From the IMG/VR virus record IMGVR_UViG_3300031251_000038, positions 1 to 46,727 of that record: DNA of 46,727 nt. One strand, 5' to 3'. A program made the position numbers and the translations under genes. The stretch's first letter is position 1. Each line of letters begins with the position of its first letter. The stretch comes from a virus. The notes under the pieces were generated by a model. That model worked only from the letters and a program-made list of their open reading frames with translations. It made no database searches and was not told where the DNA came from. This document shows, in pieces, positions 7,251 to 13,634 of the stretch.

Positions 7251-7625
7251 ATGAGTAAGCTAGATGACGCAATGAACGAACTAGGGGCTGGAATAACTGG
7301 TCCTGAGAGTATACTAAATACTAATACATATAATTATCTTAGTATTGACCTACCAGATAAACTACTAGGTATGCGGGTAGAGTTGACACTTAAAAGATTA
7401 AAAATATATCAAGAAGCTAATGATACTAATTATATTAGCAATAGTGACTTTCATAAGATGCTGTCTGGTTATAAATGCTTCGAGGCATTTAAAGCTAGGC
7501 GCGGTGATTATACTGTGAAAGATAATTGCCGGCATATGGCGCGCTACTTGTTATTTCGACATATTTTACGGCTACCGAATGAGCACGAGAAACGAGGTAA
7601 GGAACTTGCCTACATCATAGAGTAG
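7251..7625 (+). CDS. Hypothetical early protein (124 aa)
   Basis: First gene after the repeat block, with GGGAGGGG just before the ATG. The 124-residue product is helical and polar, with a basic middle (EAFKARRGDYTVKDNCRHMA) and a C-terminal LPNEHEKRGKELAYIIE. No family recognised. Being first behind the putative origin and promoter region, it could be an early regulator, but nothing in the sequence proves this. Confidence 0.6.
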   Translation: MSKLDDAMNELGAGITGPESILNTNTYNYLSIDLPDKLLGMRVELTLKRLKIYQEANDTNYISNSDFHKMLSGYKCFEAFKARRGDYTVKDNCRHMARYLLFRHILRLPNEHEKRGKELAYIIE

Positions 7626-7659
7626 TGCTATATGTGGGTATAACAAAGGAGCAACAGAA

Positions 7660-7953
7660 ATGAGAGTAAAAACTGTTTCACAAATGAAAGGCACAAGTCA
7701 TGAACTATCGGATGAACCGGCTGAAGGAACTTTAATACGTAAGTATTATGATAAGTTATTAATTAATCGGGGTGAATGGATATTTATTCAAATACCGGGT
7801 ATTGCACCTAAACGTCAATATAATGAATTAATAACATTACGTGATAATTTTGGATTAGAGATTGAGACTAAACGACATGGGTGTAAACCAAGTGAATATC
7901 GCTTACGTGGCGAGTGGTTCGGTAAAATATATGTGTCCTATCTGAAGGACTAA
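7660..7953 (+). CDS. Hypothetical protein (97 aa)
   Basis: 97 residues, start ATG after AAGGAGCAACAGAA. The middle predicts short strands with IQIPGIAPKR and a later GLEIETKRHGCKP, suggesting a small alpha/beta fold. No motif is recognised. The copy of TGTGGGTAT in the 34-base gap before it (7633) is one of the few fully intergenic copies of that motif. Confidence 0.55.
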   Translation: MRVKTVSQMKGTSHELSDEPAEGTLIRKYYDKLLINRGEWIFIQIPGIAPKRQYNELITLRDNFGLEIETKRHGCKPSEYRLRGEWFGKIYVSYLKD

Positions 7954-7969
7954 AATAGGAGCAACGGTA

Positions 7970-8164
7970 ATGGAAAATACAATCATACAACTACGTGTCG
8001 CAAATATAGTAGCCGAGGAAGCTGCTACTGCCGCAAAGATTGCATTCGAGAAAGCTGAAATTACTGCATACCAAACTAAGAGTGCATATGAGACTGCAAT
8101 TAGAGAAAAAGCTGAGATTGATAAAATAATACAAGCTGAAAGTTCTTTCGGTAAGCAAAAATAA
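7970..8164 (+). CDS. Hypothetical helical protein (64 aa)
   Basis: 64 residues, almost entirely helical and Ala/Glu/Lys-rich (VAEEAATAAKIAFEKAEITA), so probably a short coiled coil. TAGGAGCAACGGTA precedes the ATG. It belongs to a row of small early genes spaced by 10-35 bases. Function unknown. Confidence 0.5.
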   Translation: MENTIIQLRVANIVAEEAATAAKIAFEKAEITAYQTKSAYETAIREKAEIDKIIQAESSFGKQK

Positions 8165-8174
8165 GGGTCGCGCG

Positions 8175-8393
8175 ATGGCTTGCCAACTCACAGCCGATGA
8201 GCTACAGGTGTATTTCAAACTGATTTGGGACGGTCCTATTATTAATATAAATCATTATAACTGGTTTGAAACTATATCGGACTCCGCAATTAAAAATCAT
8301 GCGTATAGGTATACTGCTTTAGAAAAGCAATTTAGGATACGTATTTACCGTGGTAGAAAGGTGCGGCTTAAAGCTAACCCCAAACGGAGATAA
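8175..8393 (+). CDS. Hypothetical basic protein (72 aa)
   Basis: 72 residues with an aromatic N-terminal half (YFKLIWDGPIININHYNWF) and a strongly basic C-terminus (RIRIYRGRKVRLKANPKRR), which might bind nucleic acid. No family recognised. AAGGG lies upstream of the ATG. Confidence 0.5.
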   Translation: MACQLTADELQVYFKLIWDGPIININHYNWFETISDSAIKNHAYRYTALEKQFRIRIYRGRKVRLKANPKRR

Positions 8394-8395
8394 GA

Positions 8396-8566
8396 ATGTT
8401 CCGATTATTCCCCACAGAGCTATACATGAGTAAGGATCAGGCTAACATTGCTGCTGAGTACGAACAAGACGTATTTCAAAACTTAAGGTTCTATGTTGAA
8501 CCTTGGGGAAATATGTGGTGCGTCTCTACTTATAATGAGGATGGGAAGCTTAAGGGGTATCTCTAA
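8396..8566 (+). CDS. Hypothetical protein (56 aa)
   Basis: A 56-codon frame from the ATG at 8396, preceded by CGGAGATAAG. It ends TAATG, sharing a base with the next start. Residues include MFRLFPTELYMSKDQ and FYVEPWGNMWCVSTYNEDG. The latter reads like a small beta hairpin. Frame, ribosome binding site and packing support a real gene. Function unknown. Confidence 0.5.
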   Translation: MFRLFPTELYMSKDQANIAAEYEQDVFQNLRFYVEPWGNMWCVSTYNEDGKLKGYL

Positions 8567-8901
8567 TGAGTCGAAACAAGCCTGTCCTATATTGGACACT
8601 AAAAGCCGAGTTTATGCATCGCTGTAGTGTCTTTGCTGTTACACAAGTCGGATTGCACCAGATTTATGGTCGCAATGAAAATAATCAATCGTCGCATTGC
8701 GCTAAACGTGATCTTTACGGTAAATTTGATACTAAAGAAGCTGCTGAAGCTGCTATTGATCAATATATGAATATTAAGGATAAACACAGGCCAGATATTG
8801 AAGCGGCTGCACTTGCGTATCGCAAGACAACTGAAGCCGAAGCCAAAGAGCTTGATAAATACCTCAATCAGATAGGTGACTTATGCTTAAGTGGTTCGTA
8901 G
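8566..8901 (+). CDS. Hypothetical protein (111 aa)
   Basis: 111 residues. The N-terminal half looks like a small beta domain (VLYWTLKAEFMHRCSVFAVT) and the C-terminal half is helical (EAAEAAIDQYMNIKDKHRPD, then YRKTTEAEAKELDKYLNQIG). No family recognised. The start is coupled to the upstream stop (TAATG) and the end overlaps the next miniprotein. Confidence 0.55.
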   Translation: MSRNKPVLYWTLKAEFMHRCSVFAVTQVGLHQIYGRNENNQSSHCAKRDLYGKFDTKEAAEAAIDQYMNIKDKHRPDIEAAALAYRKTTEAEAKELDKYLNQIGDLCLSGS

Positions 8902-8966
8902 CATGGATACTAGTTAACACAATCGTTCTATGCATGGCATGTCTACATCCAAGAAAGGTAAAGTAA
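8883..8966 (+). CDS. Membrane miniprotein (27 aa)
   Basis: An ATG inside the end of the upstream gene opens a 27-codon frame with a hydrophobic stretch WFVAWILVNTIVLCMACL followed by a basic tail HPRKVK. This fits a single-pass membrane peptide. It is short and supported only by position, coupling and hydrophobicity. Confidence 0.35.
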   Translation: MLKWFVAWILVNTIVLCMACLHPRKVK

Positions 8967-8967
8967 A

Positions 8968-9075
8968 ATGTGGTGGCGCTTCTGTCAAACATATAGGTTA
9001 TGTCGTATAATGGGCGATAGCAGGCTGATGGCATTTGTGCGTACTATTAATGCTATGAATGGAGCGAGGAAATGA
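8968..9075 (+). CDS. Hypothetical basic miniprotein (35 aa)
   Basis: A 35-codon frame begins one base after the previous stop and ends in an ATGA overlap with the next gene. It starts MWWRFCQTYRLCRIMG and is rich in Arg. The tight overlaps on both sides favour translation. Function unknown. Confidence 0.35.
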   Translation: MWWRFCQTYRLCRIMGDSRLMAFVRTINAMNGARK

Positions 9076-9719
9076 GTTACGCAATTAAAGGTGTGCCTCT
9101 TAAGGATTGCACGCTTAAGGAACTAACACAAGAGTATAATGGAACATGGTACCACGTAATTTGGACTGAAGCGCGCGATAAAGCAATTGCTGCTGAAATT
9201 AAATTGCGTGAAGCTACAATACATAAACAAAAGCCTGCAACTGAGGTTGTTTGGACTGGCAACCACTACCCGGAACAAGCTGATTTAAGTAGTGGTTTTG
9301 TGCCACAATACCACGGTTATAAAGCTACTAAGATTGCTGAATTAGAGAAAATGATTAAAGGTAATAAAGTAATTATTAATAACCTAAATAGAATGGTAGA
9401 ATTACGTGATGATGTAATTACAGCACTAAATGCTGATAATAAGGCTACTATTACAGCGCGTGATAAGAGGATCAAGTATTTAGAAGCTACTGTTGATATT
9501 ACTAAGGGAACTATGAATCGACTTATGGCGGAAAATGCTATTATTGTAGAATATAAAGCGTCAATCGAACAATATAAAGCGGCAATTACAGCACATCAAG
9601 AGACAATTGATCGTGCTAAAAAGGCTATAGATATATTAACTGCGGACGCAATTGACCGTAATGTAAAGATTTTTGCATTACAGCAACAAATAAAGCTAGC
9701 TAGAGAGGCATTAAAATGA
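9072..9719 (+). CDS. Coiled-coil hypothetical protein (215 aa)
   Basis: 215 residues. A short N-terminal domain (YAIKGVPLKDCTLKELTQEY) is followed from about residue 90 by an almost continuous coiled coil with regularly spaced hydrophobic residues and many Lys/Glu (IAELEKMIKGNKVIINNLNR). It is the first of four genes (9072-10571) joined by ATGA overlaps, which suggests coordinated translation with the VRR-NUC nuclease gene. It may be a scaffold or DNA-associated protein, but no family is recognised. Confidence 0.6.
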   Translation: MSYAIKGVPLKDCTLKELTQEYNGTWYHVIWTEARDKAIAAEIKLREATIHKQKPATEVVWTGNHYPEQADLSSGFVPQYHGYKATKIAELEKMIKGNKVIINNLNRMVELRDDVITALNADNKATITARDKRIKYLEATVDITKGTMNRLMAENAIIVEYKASIEQYKAAITAHQETIDRAKKAIDILTADAIDRNVKIFALQQQIKLAREALK

Positions 9720-9910
9720 AACCATATCAGGAACGTGTTAAAAACGAACAGCTTGAACTGAAAGATAAGATTGATAAGCTGACTGCTTTTCGTAACTGTG
9801 ACATACATCGGTCATTACATATTTATGACCAGAAGCTACTAAGTGAGCAACTACGTTACATGAATAGCTATAACCTTGTGCTACTCGAACGTATGGAGCG
9901 GTTTACATGA
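9716..9910 (+). CDS. Hypothetical coiled-coil protein (64 aa)
   Basis: 64 residues, helical, start ATG within the ATGA overlap. The N-terminal segment QERVKNEQLELKDKIDKLTA is a probable coiled coil that could pair with the preceding coiled-coil protein. Pattern DKIDKLTAF-x8-HRSLHIYDQKLL-x2-QLRYM resembles small phage proteins often described as structural or regulatory helices, with no known role. Confidence 0.55.
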   Translation: MKPYQERVKNEQLELKDKIDKLTAFRNCDIHRSLHIYDQKLLSEQLRYMNSYNLVLLERMERFT

Positions 9911-10110
9911 AGGTAATCGCAATTGATATGTTTGGACGCGAATCGGTTGCGGATAAACTAATCTATCTGCATGTCCATCCTTGGTTAGCTAATTATTATG
10001 TTGCTAATCTTAATTATACTACATCTATCTGGTATCCGTGGTCAGAGGATCACTATGTAGTAGTGAAAGATAATTATCCACTGTGGCGAGGTATGGAGGA
10101 ACTTATATGA
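9907..10110 (+). CDS. Hypothetical protein (67 aa)
   Basis: 67 residues, coupled by ATGA overlaps to both neighbours. It is aromatic-rich (NYYVANLNYTTSIWYPWSED), suggesting a small beta domain. No family recognised. Confidence 0.5.
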   Translation: MKVIAIDMFGRESVADKLIYLHVHPWLANYYVANLNYTTSIWYPWSEDHYVVVKDNYPLWRGMEELI

Positions 10111-10571
10111 TAACTCCTGAACAACTAGCCGAACCTAATACCGAAGATGCGCACCAGACAGCTTTATTCTGTAAGTTTCAGACTAAGTATGAAAAGTATC
10201 CTCAACTCAAACTAGCCTATGCAATACCTAATGGGGGTAAACGTGACAGCATTACTGCGAGCAAGCTTAAGGCTGCTGGTGTTAGATCGGGTGTTCCAGA
10301 TGTTTGCATACCTGTGTCTCGTTGTGGGTATAATGCTTTATACATCGAAATGAAACGACCTAAGACAGCTACACAAGCTGCTGGTGTACTTAGTGATCCA
10401 CAAAAGAAACTAATACCTATGCTGGAAGATGAAGGAAACTACGTGCGTATCGCCTTTACATGGAACGAAGCATGGGTTATTGTCGAGGCTTACCTTGACG
10501 GGCTCATTTCGCATCGTCAGAGCGCGTCGCCCATGAGTTTAATCGGGCACGCTGGTATGAGGGTAGCCTAA
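10107..10571 (+). CDS. VRR-NUC domain nuclease
   Basis: 154 residues from the ATG at 10107, preferred because GGAGG precedes it and ATGA overlaps the upstream stop. An upstream start at 10083 has no such support. The VRR-NUC signature is clear: AIPNGGKR at 39-46, the KLKAAGVRSGVPDV turn with D65, then YIEMK at 79-83 with E81 and K83 as the metal-binding pair, and LSDPQKKL at 95-102. VRR-NUC enzymes belong to the PD-(D/E)xK superfamily and in phages are thought to resolve branched DNA or act in recombination and packaging. TGTGGGTATAAT lies inside this gene at 10323. Confidence 0.85.
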   Translation: MITPEQLAEPNTEDAHQTALFCKFQTKYEKYPQLKLAYAIPNGGKRDSITASKLKAAGVRSGVPDVCIPVSRCGYNALYIEMKRPKTATQAAGVLSDPQKKLIPMLEDEGNYVRIAFTWNEAWVIVEAYLDGLISHRQSASPMSLIGHAGMRVA

Positions 10572-10611
10572 CCGCATTTCGTCAATCCACGGCCTTCGCA
10601 GGAGATTTGTC

Positions 10612-10710
10612 ATGATTGAACATATCGACTTAGTTTGGCTTCAGCTAATTGCTGTTATGACGTTAGGTATTACGACAGGCGGTATTGCTGAATGGGTTAA
10701 AGTTAACTAG
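10612..10710 (+). CDS. Membrane miniprotein (32 aa)
   Basis: A 32-codon frame preceded by GGAGATTTGTC. Residues 7-25 (LVWLQLIAVMTLGITTGGI) are hydrophobic, followed by AEWVKVN. A single-pass membrane peptide is likely. It fills a gap between two supported genes and is followed closely by the next ribosome binding site (GGAGG). Confidence 0.4.
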   Translation: MIEHIDLVWLQLIAVMTLGITTGGIAEWVKVN

Positions 10711-10719
10711 GAGGCTACT

Positions 10720-10887
10720 ATGAGTATTATTGAGACTGTTGACCGACTTAATAAAGAAGTTATTGAGTTAAATAAAGAGATTGCTGAATTATCTGCTCTT
10801 GTTAATAAAAAGGATAAACGTATTAATGAGCTATTAATTAGTAATAATGAGTTGTTAGAACGTGCAAGAAAAGCCGAAGTGGTATAA
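10720..10887 (+). CDS. Coiled-coil small protein (55 aa)
   Basis: A 55-codon frame with GGAGG 5 bases before the ATG. The protein is a single amphipathic coiled coil with regular Leu/Ile spacing (VDRLNKEVIELNKEIAELSA). It ends 17 bases before the DnaA-domain gene. Function unknown. Confidence 0.5.
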   Translation: MSIIETVDRLNKEVIELNKEIAELSALVNKKDKRINELLISNNELLERARKAEVV

Positions 10888-10903
10888 ACTCGTGGAGTTA
10901 GTA

Positions 10904-11272
10904 ATGACTTGTATGCGTATAATTACTGAGGAAGCGCACAAGAATGGGTTTTTGGTATCAGAATTATTATCATATAATAAGAAATTCAAGCTTATGCGTA
11001 CTAGAGCGAAAGCTATGTATCGCTGTCGGCATGAATTAAAAGCTGGTGATGGTGAAATTGCTTACGCATTTAAGCGCGATAGAACTTCTATAAGGTCTAC
11101 TATTTATAATTATGCATTAAAAAATGAATTACCAGTTAAACCGCCACAGGTAAAGTTACTTGTGACGGATAAGATGCTTACGGCTGCTGCTGAGGCGCTT
11201 GGGTTTAACAAACCACCTAGACGACTTATATATGCTATTGATGCTGCAATCAGAGTAAAGGAGAATGCGTGA
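10904..11272 (+). CDS. Stand-alone DnaA domain IV-like DNA-binding protein
   Basis: 122 residues from ATG 10904, chosen because GGAG lies 6 bases upstream. The longer GTG frame from 10862 would overlap the neighbour. Residues up to about 65 match the C-terminal DNA-binding domain of DnaA: a first helix ending in NGFLVSELLS, a basic KKFKLMRTRAKAMYRCRHEL block equivalent to the v-x-x-A-R-x-x-a-M-Y-L motif, then IAYAFKRDRTSIRSTI, matching the DnaA signature around R-D-H-T-T-V. There is no AAA+ domain. Such solo DnaA-C proteins occur in alphaproteobacterial phages. The likely role is origin recognition or modulation of host DnaA, and the repeat block at 6781-7146 is a candidate target. That link is inference. 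Confidence 0.7.
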   Translation: MTCMRIITEEAHKNGFLVSELLSYNKKFKLMRTRAKAMYRCRHELKAGDGEIAYAFKRDRTSIRSTIYNYALKNELPVKPPQVKLLVTDKMLTAAAEALGFNKPPRRLIYAIDAAIRVKENA

Positions 11273-11850
11273 TGACTGTAACGGAAAAGATTGCTGAGTA
11301 TAATGCGTATAGAGAGTTTGCACTTAAGTATGATGCAGTTCCTCCGCTTAGTATTGAAGAATGGTCAGAAAACTATGGGGAAAAAGACGATGTAGACGAC
11401 GTTAAACTAATGGCTGCACAAGCCGAGTTAGCTAAAGCTATTAAAGACAATAAATTAGATAATATGTATTTACATATGCAGCGTAAAGATACTAAAGGTG
11501 ATGTAATGGTTTCTGATAAGAAGTATTATTCCCATAAGCAATGGAATCGACTTCTTGATGAAACTATATCTAATATTAATAAGCTATCGAAACTTAAAGG
11601 CGGTGAATATGCTGGCGACGATGATCGTCTTGCAAACTTCCGTCGTAATGCCGAAGCATATGGCGTAACTAAAGAACTTATTTGGGGAGTATACGCGGGT
11701 AAACATTGGGATGCTATTCAACAGTATGTCAAGGATAAGCAAACAGGTAAAGAGCGCGAGCGCGGCGAGCCTATTAGTGGCCGTCTTGATGACTTAATCG
11801 TATACTGTATCCTGATGAAAGCTATGGTTGAGGAAGATGGAGTAAAGTAA
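11272..11850 (+). CDS. DUF1599/nucleotide-modification-associated-like phage protein
   Basis: 192 residues from the ATG at 11272, which overlaps the DnaA-like stop as ATGA and has GGAG 8 bases upstream. The C-terminal half carries a pattern I associate with DUF1599-type phage proteins: LKGGEYAGDDDRLANFRR, then LIWGVYAGKHWDAIQQYV, then EPISGRLDDLIVYCILM. Members are predicted helical and have been linked by gene context to nucleotide metabolism, but the biochemical role is unproven. The N-terminal 80 residues are acidic and poorly conserved. The dCTP deaminase-type gene 400 bp downstream is consistent with a nucleotide theme. Confidence 0.55.
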   Translation: MTVTEKIAEYNAYREFALKYDAVPPLSIEEWSENYGEKDDVDDVKLMAAQAELAKAIKDNKLDNMYLHMQRKDTKGDVMVSDKKYYSHKQWNRLLDETISNINKLSKLKGGEYAGDDDRLANFRRNAEAYGVTKELIWGVYAGKHWDAIQQYVKDKQTGKERERGEPISGRLDDLIVYCILMKAMVEEDGVK

Positions 11851-12123
11851 GTGCCTCGAAACTATACACTGTGGACTACAGAAGATGAGAAAGTTCTGCG
11901 TGATTTGTGGCCGAATTACATACAGGCTGCGGAACAACTGAATCGACATGCAAAATCAGTTCATGGTAAAGCAATGCGTATGGGATTAGATAAAACACGA
12001 GATGGTACATACGTAAAACCTAGTAACTGGAAAAATTATATACCAAAACCTAAATTAAAACCTAAACCAATGATATTAGGCTCGCGGCCCGGTAGAATTA
12101 TGGCAATGGCGGGCAAGTGGTAA
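11851..12123 (+). CDS. Myb/SANT-like helix-turn-helix protein
   Basis: 90 residues beginning GTG, with GGAG upstream. The N-terminal 45 residues (LWTTEDEKVLRDLWPNYIQA, then AEQLNRHAKSVHGKAMRMGL) follow the Myb/SANT and GcrA-like pattern: a Trp near the start, an acidic E-D-E helix, a central helix and a recognition helix with R-H-x-x-x-S-V-x-x-K-A. The rest is basic and Pro/Lys-rich (KPKLKPKP). It should bind DNA and might regulate phage or host transcription. The target is unknown. Confidence 0.6.
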   Translation: MPRNYTLWTTEDEKVLRDLWPNYIQAAEQLNRHAKSVHGKAMRMGLDKTRDGTYVKPSNWKNYIPKPKLKPKPMILGSRPGRIMAMAGKW

Positions 12124-12135
12124 GGACTATGTATA

Positions 12136-12267
12136 ATGACCATAACAAATGATGACCTTTACCTAATCGAAGGTATTTTAGGTGGTTTCTGGTTTGTAGT
12201 CTTTATTAAACTAGCAATTAAAGCTGCTGACGCTGCTGATGCTATAAAGAAAGGGAAAAAGAAATGA
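12136..12267 (+). CDS. Membrane miniprotein (43 aa)
   Basis: A 43-codon frame that ends in an ATGA overlap with the dCTP deaminase-type gene. Residues 10-29 (LIEGILGGFWFVVFIKLAIK) form one membrane-spanning helix, followed by a basic tail ending KKGKKK. AGGA lies upstream of the ATG. The coupling supports translation. Function unknown. Confidence 0.45.
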   Translation: MTITNDDLYLIEGILGGFWFVVFIKLAIKAADAADAIKKGKKK

Positions 12268-12800
12268 TCTTACCGGGACAACATATACGTAGGCTATGTC
12301 AGACAGATACTCCAATGATTACGCCTTTTTGCGAGCATATGACTTTTGATGGTATGTCATTTGGACTTTCAATTGCTGGTTATGATATTAGACTTGCACA
12401 GGAATTAGAGCTTAAGCCGGGACATTTTAAGCTAGGTTCAACGGTTGAGAAATTTAATATACCTTTTAATATTCTAGCTAAAGTCGCTGATAAGTCTACA
12501 CTAGCGCGACGTGGACTTAGTGTATATAATACTGTCATTGAGCCCGGCTGGAAAGGCTTTCTGACTGTTGAGCTTGTTAATAACGGTCATCATACAATTA
12601 AGTTATGGGCGGGTTCGCCTATTGCACAGATTATCTTTCATCAGCTACTTGAACCGGCTGAAGTCGGCTATGAGGGCAAATACCAAAACCAACCCGATAA
12701 GCCAGTCGAGGCGATACATGAAGGTCAAACGGCGGAACAGCTTGAAATGGAAGACCTAGAGCAAGCTGGTTGCCTAAGATACGTTTATCCGGGGGCTTGA
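12264..12800 (+). CDS. dcd: dCTP deaminase/dUTPase-family enzyme
   Basis: 178 residues, close to the usual 170-195 of Dcd proteins. Signatures: AGYDIRL at 38-44, KSTLARRGL at 77-85 with S78 and R82 in the phosphate-binding loop, EPGWKGFLTVELVN at 93-106 with E103 at the position of the catalytic glutamate, and AGSPIAQIIF at 116-125. This family deaminates dCTP to dUTP, hydrolyses dUTP, or does both, feeding dTTP synthesis. Which activity applies cannot be settled from sequence alone. The gene closes the early operon and is followed at once by a promoter-like sequence that overlaps its stop codon. Confidence 0.8.
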   Translation: MILPGQHIRRLCQTDTPMITPFCEHMTFDGMSFGLSIAGYDIRLAQELELKPGHFKLGSTVEKFNIPFNILAKVADKSTLARRGLSVYNTVIEPGWKGFLTVELVNNGHHTIKLWAGSPIAQIIFHQLLEPAEVGYEGKYQNQPDKPVEAIHEGQTAEQLEMEDLEQAGCLRYVYPGA

Positions 12801-12826
12801 CATATCAATGTGGGTATCACTATGTT
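12797..12826 (+). promoter_or_regulatory. Sigma70-like promoter before the terminase/late genes
   Basis: TTGACA at 12797-12802 is separated by 18 bases from TATGTT at 12821-12826. The -35 overlaps the TGA stop of the upstream gene. TGTGGGTAT (12809) lies in the spacer, and the palindrome ATGTTAACAT (12822-12831) covers the -10. The position, directly before the gene leading into small and large terminase, suits a middle or late promoter. Spacing is one base longer than ideal. Confidence 0.5.
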
Positions 12827-12840
12827 AACATGGAGTCAGT

Positions 12841-13032
12841 ATGATGAAAGTTGAACTTAATGAGAAAGAATTACGTACGGCTATTGAAGATTGGGTAAGA
12901 AAGCAAATACCTGAATTACTTGCTAAAGAGAATAGTCTTAAATTATTGACTGTATCTCAATATCCAGTTGGAGCAACTGCGACTATAGAATTTGTATTAT
13001 CGGAAGTGAAAGAAAATGCCAGTCTTACCTGA
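12841..13032 (+). CDS. Hypothetical protein upstream of terminase (63 aa)
   Basis: 63 residues, first gene behind the promoter-like sequence. ATG at 12841 or 12844 with GGAG just upstream. The N-terminal half is an amphipathic helix (KELRTAIEDWVRKQIPELLA), the C-terminal half short strands (ATIEFVLSEV). It overlaps the small terminase start by 17 bases. No family recognised. Confidence 0.55.
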   Translation: MMKVELNEKELRTAIEDWVRKQIPELLAKENSLKLLTVSQYPVGATATIEFVLSEVKENASLT

Positions 13033-13543
13033 ACCTCGTTATGAAATATTTGCACAGGAGATTGCTAAGGGTGCTACACAAGTAGCTGCTGCCGAAAAGG
13101 CTAACTTTAGTAGTAGCTATGTAACTAAACTTATGGAAATGCCGATTATTAAAGAACGTATTAAAGAACTTCTGGAACATGCGGCGGAACTAGCGGAAGT
13201 TAGTATTGCTAATGTAATAGTTGAACTTAAACGTATCGCGCTTGCTAACTCGGCTGACTATTATGATTTTAGTGGCCGTCATCCGCGACTTGACCTACGT
13301 AATATTAGTCGGAAACAATCAGCGGCTATTTCAGAAATAGTTGTTGAGGAATTTACTGTTGGTCGCGGTGATGATGCACAAGAAGGTATTCGTACTAAAG
13401 TTAAGTTTCATGATAAGCGCGCGGCTCTTGTCGATCTTGGTAAGTATCTCGGAATGTTTACTGAAAAGGTTGAGGTAACTGGTAAAGACGGTAAAGACTT
13501 ACAGGCAACTGTAATTGTGCTGCCGAGTAACGGAAGGGAATAA
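13016..13543 (+). CDS. terS: Terminase small subunit
   Basis: 175 residues fitting the Terminase_2/XtmA family. The N-terminal HTH (FAQEIAKGATQVAAAEKANF, then SSSYVTKLMEMPIIKERI) is the DNA-recognition domain. A central oligomerisation region continues with VELKRIALANSADYYDF, and a DKRAALVDLGKYLGMF segment follows near 140. These proteins recognise the packaging site and load the large subunit on DNA. It lies 88 bp before the large subunit gene, separated by one membrane miniprotein frame. Confidence 0.8.
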   Translation: MPVLPEPRYEIFAQEIAKGATQVAAAEKANFSSSYVTKLMEMPIIKERIKELLEHAAELAEVSIANVIVELKRIALANSADYYDFSGRHPRLDLRNISRKQSAAISEIVVEEFTVGRGDDAQEGIRTKVKFHDKRAALVDLGKYLGMFTEKVEVTGKDGKDLQATVIVLPSNGRE

Positions 13544-13544
13544 T

Positions 13545-13634
13545 ATGTTAGCACAATGGGTAGCCGGATTAGGTATATTCGCTGTAACTACTTTTCTTAT
13601 TCTAGGTGTGTTTCTGTATCTTAGTGACCTATGA
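13545..13634 (+). CDS. Membrane miniprotein between terminase genes (29 aa)
   Basis: A 29-codon frame, almost entirely hydrophobic (AGLGIFAVTTFLILGVFLYL), beginning two bases after the small terminase stop and ending in an ATGA overlap with the large terminase start. GGAAGGGAA lies just upstream. The precise packing supports translation, perhaps partly to couple terS and terL. No function is known. Confidence 0.45.
   Translation: MLAQWVAGLGIFAVTTFLILGVFLYLSDL

Noticed and set aside
10323-10334. Promoter -10 TATAAT within the VRR-NUC gene
   Set aside because: A perfect TATAAT exists but no -35 is visible at suitable distance, and it is inside a coding region. Kept only as a member of the TGTGGGTAW set.
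12124-12135. Seven-residue frame starting at the ATG at 12129
   Set aside because: It stops after 7 codons. The next ATG at 12136 gives the coupled membrane miniprotein.
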